Assembly: GCA_003342815.1 (NCBI GenBank)
Contig: PTEX01000235.1
Location: forward strand, 186,001-250,000
Length of the DNA stretch: 64,000 nucleotides
Origin: Eudromia elegans
Taxonomy: Eukaryota > Chordata > Aves > Tinamiformes > Tinamidae
Direction: 5' to 3'
Below the pieces are notes generated by a model that saw nothing but the letters and a program-made list of their open reading frames with translations, had not been told where the DNA came from and did no database searches. The position numbers and the translations under genes were made by a program. Within the stretch, counting starts at the first letter, position 1. Each line of letters opens with the position of its first letter. Below, piece by piece: positions 1 to 11,500 of the stretch.

Positions 1-1886
1 GTGAGAAGGGTCACCAAGCCACTTTTCTGACACACACAGTTTTCCCATTCAGCTGCACAGGGTATTTTCACATAGCAGTAGGGCTCCATCACTCTCCTTT
101 GTGTGGCCTCCTACATATCCTGGGGACAGGCAGAAAGAAGGGTCTGCAACAGTAAAAGCAAGTGATTCGCCAAGGGAAGGAAACGCTTGGGCTCAAGCTG
201 TATTTTGTTTAAGGAGAATACATTGTGCCACGAAAGGTCTGTCCACCCAGAGCTGCTGGAGCCGGGTGAAGCGTCACAGATGAAGGGTTGTGGTCACTGC
301 ATGGTTAGGCAGACACTGAACAGGAAGAGCTCATCCCAAATGTTGTCCTTGAGGGTAAGAGAAGGGAGTTGGGGTCCTGAAGCTGTTTTGTGGACTTGGC
401 CTCTCTCAGCCTGCAGGTGTTGGAGGGAGCCCTGGCCTGATGGAGCAGAACAACATGTGCCCTGCCAGAGAAGCTCTTCCTAATCTTCAGTGCAGGAAGT
501 CTCTTGAAAGAAAAACAGTGTGGGAAATTAGTACTGGCACAGGAGGGGTCAGGTACTGAAGAGGACATACATCCCTCCAAGTACTGCCAGTCGCCATTTC
601 TCTTTAAAGTTACTTGCTGCTCTTTGGTCTTGTCAGACCTGACAAGCGTGGCAAAGTTGGGGCTGCTCAAGGCATGGACGGGAGAGCTGGTATTGCAGGA
701 AGCAGAACCAACTCCTTCACAAGCAGCGTTTTTCCTTCCACCTTACCAGGATGCCTCAGGCACCGTCCTTCCAGAGGGCCTTTCTCAGGAGTTAAGAAAA
801 AGGCTTCCTTGTGCTTATGGAAGGTTACACAGAACTGCTGAGAAAGTAAGAAAAGTGCCATTGATATCCACATGACATGGAGCTCCCTCCAGGAACAGTC
901 ATGTATGGATACAAGGCTCTAAGTGCCTTTCGTTTCGTGGTCTGGGAAAGAAAATCCTCAAATTCTTCTTTTAAACTTTTTTATTATTTTCTCTCTGCAG
1001 GTGGAGTCTCAACACCATAACGTCAGACACTTCTGACAAACCCTCAGCATTAATTCCTTGTGGACTTGACACTGATGGACATTTTGTACAGGTGCAATAA
1101 TGAAAACGACAGGGAACTTTGTATTCTGTACAGAACACTGCATTCGCCTCACACCAGACCTAATCCTGCTCTCGCTGAAGTGTTTGTGAGGTTTCCTGAT
1201 GATTTTACTCAGAGCTTGAAGGGTGCAGTGAACAGAATGTCGAGCAAATGAAATAAGGTATAAAAATGTACAAGAAAGCAGGCAGTGTTGTATACAAGTA
1301 AGTAACATTCACACTGCTGAAATAAACACTGTAATCCTTTCTTTTTAATTGTAAGAGTCACGAATATGTCCCAAAGCTGTTATAAAGTCTGGTACTATGG
1401 TACATACTGGAATATGTGACTAAGTTCTGTAAAAGAAAAAAAGCCTGCATGAGGATTATTTTCTAAGAGCAGAAAATGCATAAACATATTGACTCAATGC
1501 ATATTCATTGGATATACTTACTTTCAGTTACTTCATGTCATACAGGTTCTGCTCAAGTACTCCATGTACTCAAAGACCACAGCCAGCGATACACGCTCCC
1601 AGAGTCCTCAGAACCAGGTGGGCATTTTGTCCTGCAAGCTTTTTTTGACATTAAATTTTGTTACAGTCATTTAAAAAGTGACTAGAAATGCAAAAATGTG
1701 GATAGCTCCTACAAGGAGCTCATGAGCTTTGCTGGCTGTGGCCGTTTGTCTCCTTTGCCCTGTTTTGGGAGGGGGCGGTTGTATGACGGAGGGCAGGGCT
1801 GCAGTCACAGGGACCTAACAGGCTGGCAGGAATCTCATGAAGTTCTGGTATTCACCAAGCTGAACACGAGCTAGGAGAGCACCCTT
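1..1886. other. Intergenic DNA upstream of PPM1H
   Basis: No gene is recognised here. The open frames of 60-123 codons have no familiar domain and overlap one another on both strands. One stretch (about 980-1345) looks like a possible terminal exon: a pyrimidine-rich tract ending in CAG at 998-1000, and AATAAA at 1321-1326. That is too little to call a gene. In human the next gene upstream of PPM1H is AVPR1A, but no vasopressin-receptor sequence is visible here. Confidence 0.6.
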
Positions 1887-2280
1887 GCAGTGATGAAGAA
1901 TAACTGTATCCTGGGCTGCATGAGCAAAAGTGCATCCAGCAGGTCAAGGGACCCTGTGCAGCACCCGTGACCCATTTGGGGCTTCCCAATCCAGACCCGG
2001 ACATACTGGGAGCACATCCAGCAGTGGGCCACCAAGATGGAGAGGCTGAGAGAAACGAGTTTGTTCAGTCTTAAAAAGACAGAGTTAACAGGGAGAGTTG
2101 TCTGCTGTCTCCAACCTAACGGGAAGGAACACAAGCTGCACAAGCTGCAGTTTTCATCGAGGTGAACAGTGATGAGAGGCAACGCAAGCTGCAACAGAGA
2201 AATCCCAATTAAATATCCAAACCTTTAGAGGTCTGCCCATCCCCAAGGAAAGCCGTTAGACTTGGACAAGATGGTCTCCA
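1887..2280 (+). mobile_element. Old, decayed CR1 LINE fragment
   Basis: The sequence follows the end of CR1 ORF2 in sense orientation. About 1909-1955 matches the part reading ATCCTGGGCTGCAT and then CAGCAGGTCAAGGGA. About 2003-2060 matches the TACTGGAG..GTCCAGCA..GGGCCACCAAGATG block. About 2040-2080 matches GAGAGGCTGAGAGAA and then TTTGTTCAG. About 2178-2215 matches GGCAACG..CAAGCTGCAACA and then CCCAATTA. Small insertions and deletions break the reading frame throughout. It is much more diverged than the copies at 26445 and 43036, so it is an older insertion from another subfamily. The 3' limit is uncertain; resemblance fades after about 2222, with a weak match to 2280. It was recognised from memory of CR1 consensus sequences, not by alignment. 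Confidence 0.75.
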
Positions 2281-3474
2281 GGCTAGGGGTATATTTGCTT
2301 TGAAGAAATTGCTGAGACCTGACAGACCTGACCAGTACTTGAGGCTTCACCTTTGACTTGCGAGAGGATGCTCTTTCCTCAAAGAGAACTGGAACTGAAG
2401 CATCTCCCGGCTTTATCCGACGGTGTTCTCGCATCGGGGCGAAGGGCAGCAGCATTGTGTATAGCACACAGATTTGTTCGGAGCGATCAGCTCTTAAGCT
2501 GTTTCCCCATATGTCTCATCTGAGCTTTTTTCCTTGTCATCTTGCAGAGATAATCATCTAAAAGCTAACAAGCCCCTGCTCCCTTGTAGCTTCTTCTTCA
2601 GATTTTGTTCAAACTGGTGACCACCGGCGGCCAGCAGACAAATGTCACGTTCTCATGGCTGGAATTTAAGTGAAGGGCATTTTTCAAAGTTGAGGCTCTA
2701 ACAAACTGAAGAGTTTAGTCTGGTGACACATTCTCTTTAGGAGCACATGTGCCAAGCTGGTAGGGGCTCTGTTTTTTAAGGAAAGGATGAGGCTTCCCTG
2801 TATTTCTTATCTTCCTCATGTGGTAAGTCTATTAATATATTAGCGGTAGCCGAGTGCCTATCTGATGAAAAACACAGGTCACCTCACAGACAACTGAAGG
2901 AGACAGTACAGAGATAATTCCTGGGTGGAAAGGGCAGAGAACGAACAGGAACCAGACCAATCAAATAGACTCCCAGGCAGGCAGTAAAGCAGCGAAGGGG
3001 CTTTCGGAAAGCCAGTCCGGTTTCCCTTCCCCTGTAACATGTGAACTTGGATAAACGACCGCCTGCACAGCACCCTGGCTCAGGACCAGTGAAATAACCC
3101 TCAGTGTTAACCCGCCTTTTGTTTCCGTTTATTTCTTATCTTTTCCTTTAAAGTAATGACCTCTGCAGTGTAGCCAGGAAACCAAACAACAGTAACAACA
3201 AAACAGAAATGCATGAAAGGAAGAACTATGAGGCTTCCATTACATTTTTATTATCTTGTGAGTTATTAATGCCAAATAGTTTTTGACCTAAAATAGGCTT
3301 ACTGTTCCTCAAAATACATACAGTACCAGTGCCAGAAACTACTGAACAGGAGCTATCAGACCCATCCACTTGCCCTGAAGCAAGCATGGATATCTGCAGT
3401 GTTTAAATGGGGTAGATGTTTTTCCAGCTACATTTCAGGTACCCCCAAGACGTTCTTAACTATCCCTCGTCATT
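2281..3474. other. Intergenic DNA, nothing recognised
   Basis: AT-rich single-copy sequence between the old CR1 piece and the CpG island. No open frame with a recognisable protein, no RNA gene and no clear repeat was seen. A short tandem 9-mer (GACCTGACA then GACCTGACC) lies near 2316-2334. Confidence 0.5.
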
Positions 3475-4222
3475 AATCTACTTTCGGCCGCCCAGGCGTG
3501 ACGAACAGCCAGCTTTGTCGCATGGACCTGGCGGCATCAGCGCCTCGTCGCGTTGCTCCTGCCTGTGAACAGGAGCTCGGAGCAAACCGAGGTGCTACAG
3601 GAGCTCGGCCACCAACGAGTGCTTCAGCAGCTGGGAACCGGAGGAGCTCGAGCGCTGGGTCTCGGGCAGCGCGCACCTACGCGACACGTCAGCGGCCGCG
3701 GAGCACGAGCTACCTCGGCGACAGCGGGCACCCCGCTGAGCGCGAGGGCCCGTGAGGGCCTCCCTGCCAGGTGCTGCTGCTGTGCGTCCCTCTGGGGCAG
3801 CTGCTCTCGCTCCCCCGTGCCCGCCTGCCCCCGGCACCCTCGGTGACCTGCACAGGCTGCTGAGGAGGAGGTGCTTCCCAAACGCTCTCGGGAGCTTCTC
3901 CTGACCCCTGTTTTCCTACAGCTCTGCAAACCCAGACCCAGCGCCGCTCTGAGGCTCGGGCGGCCGCCACCCCCAGGCACACCAGCCTCGCTGAGTTCGC
4001 TGGGCAGGAGTGCGACCCGTCTGGTGACAGCGATGCTGGGGGGACAGGGGGACCAAACACCTGCAGCCGCCCACGCGACGCTGCTCGGGCCTGTCCTCCC
4101 CGCGCTCCGCCCCGCTCGGCGCCGGGCGCAGCGGGTGGCGAGGGCAGCCCGTGCGCTGCACCCGCGCCCGGCTGCGCCGCTGCCCTGGGAACCGCTGCAG
4201 CCCGGCCCGCGGAGAAGGGCCC

Positions 4223-4497
4223 NNNNNNNNNNNNNNNNNNNNNNNNNNNNNNNNNNNNNNNNNNNNNNNNNNNNNNNNNNNNNNNNNNNNNNNNNNNNNN
4301 NNNNNNNNNNNNNNNNNNNNNNNNNNNNNNNNNNNNNNNNNNNNNNNNNNNNNNNNNNNNNNNNNNNNNNNNNNNNNNNNNNNNNNNNNNNNNNNNNNNN
4401 NNNNNNNNNNNNNNNNNNNNNNNNNNNNNNNNNNNNNNNNNNNNNNNNNNNNNNNNNNNNNNNNNNNNNNNNNNNNNNNNNNNNNNNNNNNNNNNNN
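4223..4497. other. Assembly gap (275 N)
   Basis: A run of N inside the CpG island, ending 64 bases before the PPM1H start codon. It probably removes part of the 5' UTR and possibly the transcription start. Both edges are extremely GC-rich, which is typical of sequence that drops out of bird assemblies. Open frames that cross it on either strand are not meaningful. Confidence 0.99.
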
Positions 4498-4561
4498 GGA
4501 GCGCCGCGGGCTGCGCCGCCCCGCTCCGCTCCGCCCGGCCCGGCCCGGCCCGGCGGGTACC

Positions 4562-4797
4562 ATGCTCACGCGCGTCAAGTCCGCCGTGGCCAACCTCATG
4601 GGCGGCATCATGGCAGGCGGCGCGGGCGCCGAGCACGGCGGCGGCTCCGAGCTGCCGCTGCGCTTCCCCTACGGGCGGCCCGAGTTCCTGGGGCTCTCGG
4701 CCGACGAGGTGGAGTGCTCGGCCGACCACATCGCGCGGCCCATCCTCATCCTCAGCAAGGAGACGCGGCGCCTGCCCTGGACCACGGGCTACGCGGA
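4562..4797 (+). CDS. PPM1H: PPM1H coding exon 1 (protein phosphatase 1H, N-terminal part)
   Basis: This encodes the first 78 codons plus two bases of PPM1H, a metal-dependent PP2C-family Ser/Thr phosphatase. In mammals PPM1H dephosphorylates LRRK2-phosphorylated Rab8A and Rab10 at Golgi membranes. The protein starts MLTRVKSAVANLMGGIMAG. That stretch has hydrophobic residues at 2, 5, 9, 12, 13, 16 and 17 on one helix face, matching the known N-terminal amphipathic membrane-targeting helix. A Gly/Ala-rich linker (about 19-29) follows, then the family-typical PLRFPYGRPEFLGLS and VECSADHIARPILIL. The exon ends in TGYAE at the entry to the PP2C fold. The start has a good context (ACCATGC, A at -3) and matches the known N-terminus; the upstream in-frame extension runs into N. 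Without splicing the frame stops at TGA 4799-4801. The donor GA|GTGAGT at 4798 gives a phase-2 junction that joins exactly to exon 2. From memory, the linker is a few residues shorter than in human. Confidence 0.95.
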
Positions 4798-4848
4798 GTG
4801 AGTAGCGGCACCCGCCCCCGCCGCCGTGCCCGTCCCGCGGGGCGCGCC

Positions 4849-5083
4849 GGATGGAGCCCGGCTCCCGCGGCGGGGCCGTGGGGCACGGGATGGAGCCCGG
4901 CTCCCGCGGCGGGGCCGTGGGGCGCGGGATGGAGCCCGGCTCCCGCGGCGGGGCCGTGGGGCGCGGGATGGAGCCCGGCTCCTCTGGCTGCAGTGGGGCT
5001 GTGGGGCGTGGGATGGAGCCCAGCTCCCGCAGCAGGGCCGTGGGGCGCGGGATGGAGCCTGGCTCCTGCCGTGGGATGCGGGG
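4849..5083 (+). repeat. 39-bp G-rich tandem repeat (about 6 units)
   Basis: Units start at 4849, 4888, 4927, 4966, 5011 and 5050. Each begins GGATGGAGCC and contains GGGGCCGTGGGG. The first three and the fifth are 39 bp long, the fourth is 45 bp with a diverged middle, and the sixth is partial. The first three are nearly identical, so they are recent duplications. The array starts 51 bases after the exon 1 donor, on the G-rich non-template strand. Because 39 is a multiple of 3, open frames with a repeating 13-residue pattern run through it; they are a by-product and not a gene. Confidence 0.95.
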
Positions 5084-5700
5084 TAGGAGCTGCGGGCGCA
5101 AGGGGAGAGCGAAGCGCGTGTGGGCTCGAGTGTGCTGGGCTGCTGCCTGCTCCTGAAGTTGTGTTTGGGGTGCGGGGGACCCCCAGACCCGGCAGCCTTG
5201 CCGCTCGGTTTGTGCTAGCCCGTGGCATCTTTGCGCCTGAGAGTTTGGGGGAGGAACACGAGCTCCAGGGTAGCAGAGCTGAGCGGCCAAGCCCCGAGGT
5301 GGCCTTGGCGCTGCCGTGTGCTGCCCTGCCGCTCGCCGAGGAAGGCGGCACCCGCCTCGGCTTTGGACCGTGGTCGTGAGACACGGTGCCCGCCGGGGGC
5401 TCGGGTACCCCGTGCAGGTGGGCGCTGTCCTGCAGGCAGATCCTCACGGCCCGGCGGGAAGCGCGTGGCCTCGCGCTCGACGCGCTGGTGCCGCGGACGC
5501 TGGCGCCCGGCTCCCTGCGGCATCCCGGGAGCAGGAGCAGTCCCTGCCCTGCGGAGCCTCCGCTGCCGGCCCCATGTGTCACTCCTCGGGGATATCCGTG
5601 CGCCCAGGGTGCCGCCTGGGCTCAGGAGCCGTCTGAAGCAAGCTCTTGCAGGCCGGGAGCTGTTGTGCTGTAGAGCGCAGCGCGATGGCTCTTCGGGCAT

Positions 5701-8498
5701 GCATGAGTTGCCAGCAGAGCTACCGTAAGACCTACCGTGAAGGCTCTGTGTTGTTAATGAGTGGTTGCTAGCGTTATTTAAGAGGCTCATATGAGTTATT
5801 ACATCGCTGGGGACACTGAGATGGGACAGGTGCTCCAAAGAATCTTAAACTGGATCATTCTCCTCGTGTTGTTAAAGAACTGAATATGCTACTAAGGAGA
5901 TTCCACGGGAACTGTAAATTTAACTGGTTAAAAGTACGGCTCTAGCCGTTCTGTTGCTAAAGAAAATCCCTTAAAAAAATGAGTTCTTTTCACAAGCAAG
6001 CCCGCTGCTGCTGTTAGTTTGCACGAGGTGCTGTGGCTTCTAGCAGGTACCTGCGGGTTGGTGACGCGGCACGAGAGGTTTTCTGCCTCCCGGGCGCTTG
6101 CGTCGGCGCTTCCAGCGAGGGCTGTGCGGGGCGTCGGGGGACACGCGCGGTGCGGGAGGGGAAGGCCAAGGCAGGGCCTGCAGACGATGCCTCCTGTGAG
6201 ACAGCGTTTGGAGATAAAGGCTCAAGTGATGGATCTTCGTGAAAGGAGAAAAACAGCTAGAGTGAATCTCGTATACAGTTACTCTTTTGAGCTTCGACCA
6301 GCTCAGCTAATTTCGAGGCATTAAAAGATTTCTGGTTTTATAGGGCCTGTTGTTACCTGTGTGAAAATAGATCGACCTTTGGCTGTAAGCCTATTTTTTC
6401 AGTCTTATCCTGTTCTGCTGAAGTGCTGGTTCCAGTAATTGACTTAGGCACTTACAGAAGAGGGCTCAGTGAAAGGTGCTGCCCAGGTAAAGGCGAGCTA
6501 GTAAAAGTGCTACCTGACTTTTCCCAGAAATACCTACCTGAACTTTCAAAATGCTGTGCAATGTCAAAGTACCTGCTCTGCAGAAACCGAGCGGAGGACT
6601 GTACTGTCAAAACTGCACTGTGCTTCAGAGGTAACGCAGATGCAAAAGACATAAGCCAACAAAGAAGAAAATAAGGCCAAACTTGGGTTTTACTGAATTT
6701 CGCTTTTTCTCCCTCCTGCTGAGTTGTTGCCAGGTTTCTGAAAATAATTGCAGTACTTGCTTGGAGGCCTGCATTCAAAATATCTGTTTTCCTTCTGGAA
6801 TGCATTCAAATTATACGGAGAAAAGACAGATGGAAAAATGCCAGGAAGGAAGAATTGCTATTATATATACAGTTTAAGTTTTGCTTGCTTTGAAGGAGGA
6901 ATGAAGTCCTTTTATGCTATTATTTAGCATGGTATCAGTGTCTGAAAAGAAAGAAACTATCAGAGCAATATTTGCCTTTTGTTACTGCATGAATGAGCCC
7001 TTGCAAGAGCTAGAGGGAAGCTCACTCTCCCCACAAGTAGCTTGTGGCATAATGCAAAAGGCAGCAATTCAGCTCTCATTTTACTAGCTTGCCTTGGAAG
7101 GATAAAATCAGCAAGTGCTCTTCCTTCCCGCCGTGCTGCAAGGTCCAGCTTCCTTGAGGTACTGGATTTTCTACATTTCTGGTTTGAGGTGAAAGGGCAG
7201 AAACGGCTGCAGCGTTTTGGTGGCTGTGGTGACTCTGTGCGGGCGGTCGGGGCACCTCCCTGCACGCCTGGTTGGGAGCAGGGAGGGCTCCTCGTGCTCC
7301 CGGCACCAGATCCGCTTCGCTGTGGTCGGGAGGAAACTCGGGCTCGGCAAAGACGTCACCTGGAGGCCTTGGCTCGGGAAGGTGGTTGTAGTTTTTATGT
7401 TCTTTGGTTGTAAAAGCGCGTCAGTTTACTGATGATATCGGAACGGCTTCACTTAGTCGTGTCAGCGTTTCATCTGAGCTTGAGTTTGGGAGGCATTTTG
7501 GGATTACAGCTGGTTCCTGTGCTGGATTAAAGCAGTCTGAGACCACAAAATGCACCGTTTTCTCAGATGTGAAGATAAAGGAACCTTCTTGTTCCATCGG
7601 CTCCTGAGAATAGGTTTTTCTTTACTCTCATGCGGTAATAAAAAAAAGCCCAGCCTGTTATTTATTTCCTCTCCATATATGCCTGCTCATTGGGCTTGTT
7701 CTTTTCTGGCAAGTGCTGCTCCTTCTCCTCCTTCCCTCTTTTTTTCCTTGCCTGTCTCATGCTGAGTCGTTTTGGGGATAGATATTTTTGAAGTATTGCT
7801 CATTCATATCATATATTTTAAGTAGCTAATTTTAAAAATAAATTATCTCCATGGTGGTATGCAGTGAAATGTAAATTAGCCTTTAATTTTTATTATTAGC
7901 TTTTCCTCTTTTAATACTGTGATCATTATGCAAAGCATGTAGGCACGCAAATGGAGTCTTCAAAAACATACTTGATGCTGGGACGAAACATGGTGTTTCC
8001 TGCCATTTCAGCAGGGACTCTGCTTTCCTTACTGAGCAGACTCAAAACTGTCTTCTGAAACAACTCTCCCGCGCTCTCTTTGCTTGCACAAAAGCCTCGA
8101 GACCTTGAGTTTTGGTTTACCTCTTTCCCCGGCATGGCAGATGGTAGTGACATATCTAAAATATTTGCATTCCATACTTTCCTATTTGTTGTCAAATTCT
8201 GCAGAAGGAAAATGAAAATTGTTTCCCAAACTCAATAAGCTTTCTACTTGTCCTTAAGGGTCCTGGCTTGTTTAGAAATAATAAAGGGTATACTTAATGT
8301 GACCTTACTGAATGCAGTTGACACGCGGTGAGAATGACCCAGGCAGGGGGAATCTGTTAGCAGATATTCTTTTAAGGCTGCCTTACAGCTGAAGGTGCAA
8401 GGAGATCTGCTGCTGTCTGAAACTTGAGTGATTTATTTGAGGAAGGGGGAAAATATTCCTGCCTGGTGCTCTTGTTACCTGTTGCCCCCCTTACCTCT
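5701..8498. other. Intron 1 sequence, nothing recognised
   Basis: Mixed-composition intron DNA. A modest GC patch lies at about 6040-6200, and another at about 7200-7380. Neither contains a recognisable exon. No CR1 or other repeat family was seen. Confidence 0.5.
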
Positions 8499-8510
8499 TG
8501 GGGCAGCCGT

Positions 8511-8568
8511 GCTTCCCAGGCTGCCTCCTCCTTGCAACCATGAGCAAGGAGGAGGCAGCCTGGGAAGC
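8511..8568. repeat. Perfect 25-bp inverted repeat with 8-base loop
   Basis: The left arm is 8511-8535, the loop 8536-8543 (AACCATGA) and the right arm 8544-8568. All 25 positions pair without mismatch; the arms begin GCTTCCCAGG and end CCTGGGAAGC. Outside it, TGGGGCA (8499-8505) and TGCCCCA (8589-8595) could add a loosely spaced outer stem. A transcript of either strand would fold into a stable hairpin of pre-microRNA-like size. It may instead be a foldback made by replication template switching. No known microRNA or transposon end was recognised. Confidence 0.95.
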
Positions 8569-8599
8569 TTTCTAGCTCCTCCCAGGTTTGCCCCATTTC

Positions 8600-11500
8600 C
8601 AGGAGGAAAATTCCGTCCACAGTCCTGTTTGGTGCCATTTTCCATGTGTTACGATCTCTTCCCCACAGAACTTCTGCTATGGTGTGTAAAACCCGAGAAG
8701 TGACTGGTGACATGGGATGGTGAGATAACTGTACCATCTGACATGAAATAGCTTGGATGCTCTTCACTGATGTCTGAAATCTGAACATGGAAGTATTTTT
8801 TACACACTGCTCATTTTCTGTGTTTATCTGTTTCCCACCTTCAAGGTGGAGTGGGAACAGGGTAGAAGGAGCTTTCAGTCTTGTTGGGATGAGTGCCATG
8901 TTCTGCTTGACCTCTTTGGACTCCAAAAATGCGGCGACACCCATGTAAGAAATGGCTGTGTGCTTGTGGAGCTGCAGAGAAACTGCCACTGAAGAGCGTT
9001 CTGTGACACAGAAACAAAACTCTAGTTCTCTTCAGTCTGCTTTGAATGTGAAGATGCATTTCTGATGGTCCCAAATTCAGAGCTGTAATTGCTTTTCTAA
9101 GTAATGACTCGTGGGCATGGGATCACAGCCAGCCTTTTCTGCATTGCATTTGCTGCTCTCTTTTATCCAATCCTACCATCCTGTGATCGCTCAGGACCTC
9201 AGAAAGTGCTGTTAAGCACACTGAAGGGAAAGGTGGAAATGTTACCAATCATATGTGTACATATATATTATATATATTTTTGTGACCTTATGCTAAAACT
9301 AGTTTTGCCTTCCATTCTAAAGGACATTTAGATGTCTCAGTCATCTCAAATTGTAATGGCCACAAACAAGACTTTTGTGGTGTGCATGTTCCTTGACTTT
9401 AAGTCAGTTTATTCCCCCTGCGGTGCCCTTACTTTGCCCAGGTGCAGAGCGCAGGCTCTTCCTCCCACCCAGTGCGTTTCAGGAGGCCGGCAGTGCTGTG
9501 ATTCCCCTGCTCGCTGCCCTGCAGGAGCAATTTCGTGTTCTCAGGGTGCGGGGGTAACTGTAAGTGAAGCAGTATGGCCGTGACCTTCCCCAGGGTTGTT
9601 TTAATGGCACCTTGTTACAGCAGCAACTTTGATTAGAAAGAGCAAAACATTCTGGTTTGCATTTTTTACACTTTCTTCCCCTCCTTCTGCCCCCCCCCCC
9701 AAGAAAAAAATAGTATAAAAAATATATATATACACACTAGTTGTTTTCTAAGGCTAGTGATGTTGTGTTATACTTTCTCATGCTGTCTTATTTACCTAGC
9801 TTATGGGAAAGGTATGCATGTGATCTTGATGACTATGGATTTTTGCTTTTCAGTTAAAATAATTTCCAACCTTTTGGGGGACATTGTAAGATTTATGTTG
9901 ACACCATCAACCTAAAACTTATCGATTTTGAGAGGGAGTTAAGATAACAAAGGAGTATTTTTTCCACGTGGTTTATCTTTCACATTGTTTTTGCAGACTG
10001 AACTGTTTATTCAGATATTATGTTGAGCACTGTAGTGAGCATCTGAAGCTTACCCAGCTGTGATGTGGGGTGAACCGAAGCACAGAAGTTGCTGTGTGAA
10101 GTTGGACACGTGGTGATGTCAGGGAATCGTTTAGGGCTTGCAACTCTTGATCTCTTACTCTAAACCCTGATGCCTTGTAGTAGCGGGAGAGAATGCAGCA
10201 CTGGTGCTCACGCTCACGTGGATTGAAAGTTATATTCTCGTTTCTGGGAGTAAGGCTTCGGATCGTCAGCTGGGAGTGTGACTCATACCCCATCTGTAAA
10301 CAGGATTCTTGCATGTGCTCTGTTTGGTGCAAATTTCGGGAGGATACTGTGCCTTGGAGAGAAGCAGCACCTCTTCTGTCTTCTTTGTGTTCCTTCTCCG
10401 GTTAAGTACGCACACATTGTAAAACCTAATGGATTACTTTAAAAAAATGGTTACATCTTCCTCTGTGTCTAGGTGAATTTCTGTTCTTTAACTATTTCTG
10501 TGGTTCAGAACACACAATTGGATAGGATCTGATACAAGGGAGTTTAAAGTTCAAATCCCGTGTATGTTCCTACAGAACCTCAAACATTCTCCCCATGAGC
10601 TATTTTTCTATGCACGATGTAATGCTAACTCTAACATACGCTGCCAAACGGTTGTTTAAGCTTGAGCCACATAAAACAGCCTACAGAAACCTCACAGTGG
10701 TTGTAAGAGCTTCAGAAATCCCTTTCCTCATATAAAGCCAGGGTGCCTGTGTGTACTATAACACTTAATATTTATGTAATGCCTCTAATCTGCCAGGTGT
10801 TTTGCAGATAGTAATTTCAAAATAACCTTGGTGAAAACCGTACCTGTATGAACATTTTGGTCCTTCAGATGACGAAACTGGGGCAGAGAGGATAACCTTT
10901 GGCAAGGAGATAGGCATGAACACTGAAAATGAGTCTCAGGTTTAAAGATCTGGGCTTGAACTACTGTGTGTTTTCCCTGTTTTTGCATGCTAGGCTTTTG
11001 CTATGGGGTTTCCAATTTCTCAGGGGGAAAAAAAAAAAAAAGTCCATCATGTGCTCTGGTGTCCTTAATGTTGTTTAAATTACATGCCTATGATTGCTAA
11101 AGATGTAAGTATGAAGCTCATCCATCTAAGCTGCCCTGTTGCAAAGCTGGTCTCCCAAGGCCTTTGGACTGTTGTTGTCTCGTGTGTTCCTGACAGGTTG
11201 TCTTGAGCACAGCCCAGGCTCCTGAAGCTGCAGAGAAGCCGTGTCCCTGCAGACCGCTGCAGCTCAGCCCCCCTTAGCCTGGTGCTGGCAGGGGCAGCAG
11301 AAGCTGCCTCCGGACGGTCCAGCTTCCTTCAGTTGGGTTGGATATTGCTGCTGCTGTGCAGCTTGAGAAGGGTACAAGCAGCCGCAGCTTGGCAGAATTA
11401 TCATCATGCTGTAAAGTAACCTGACAGGGCTGTGCCCCTTAGGATGAACCTCTCTGATGCTGTAAATGTGATGAAATTTAACATGTTCGCTCTGACCTTG

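Larger units (their letters stand above)
3475..5700 (+). promoter_or_regulatory. PPM1H: CpG island spanning the PPM1H promoter and exon 1
   Basis: Base composition changes sharply near 3475 from AT-rich to very GC-rich with dense CpG, and falls back near 5700. The island covers the region upstream of the start codon, exon 1 and the first 900 bases of intron 1. No TATA box is apparent close to the start codon, as expected for a broad CpG-island promoter. Runs such as CCGCTCCGCTCCG and repeated CCCGG units (about 4521-4555) lie just 5' of the ATG. The transcription start cannot be placed, because 275 bases of this region are unsequenced. Confidence 0.75.

Noticed and set aside
3710-5379. Very long open frames on both strands across the CpG island (about 500 codons)
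   Set aside because: They run straight through 275 N, owe their length to GC-rich composition and the 39-bp array, and overlap the true PPM1H exon 1 in other frames.
8372-8989. A 205-codon minus-strand open frame
   Set aside because: No recognisable domain; it runs across the perfect hairpin and lies inside the PPM1H intron with intron-like composition.
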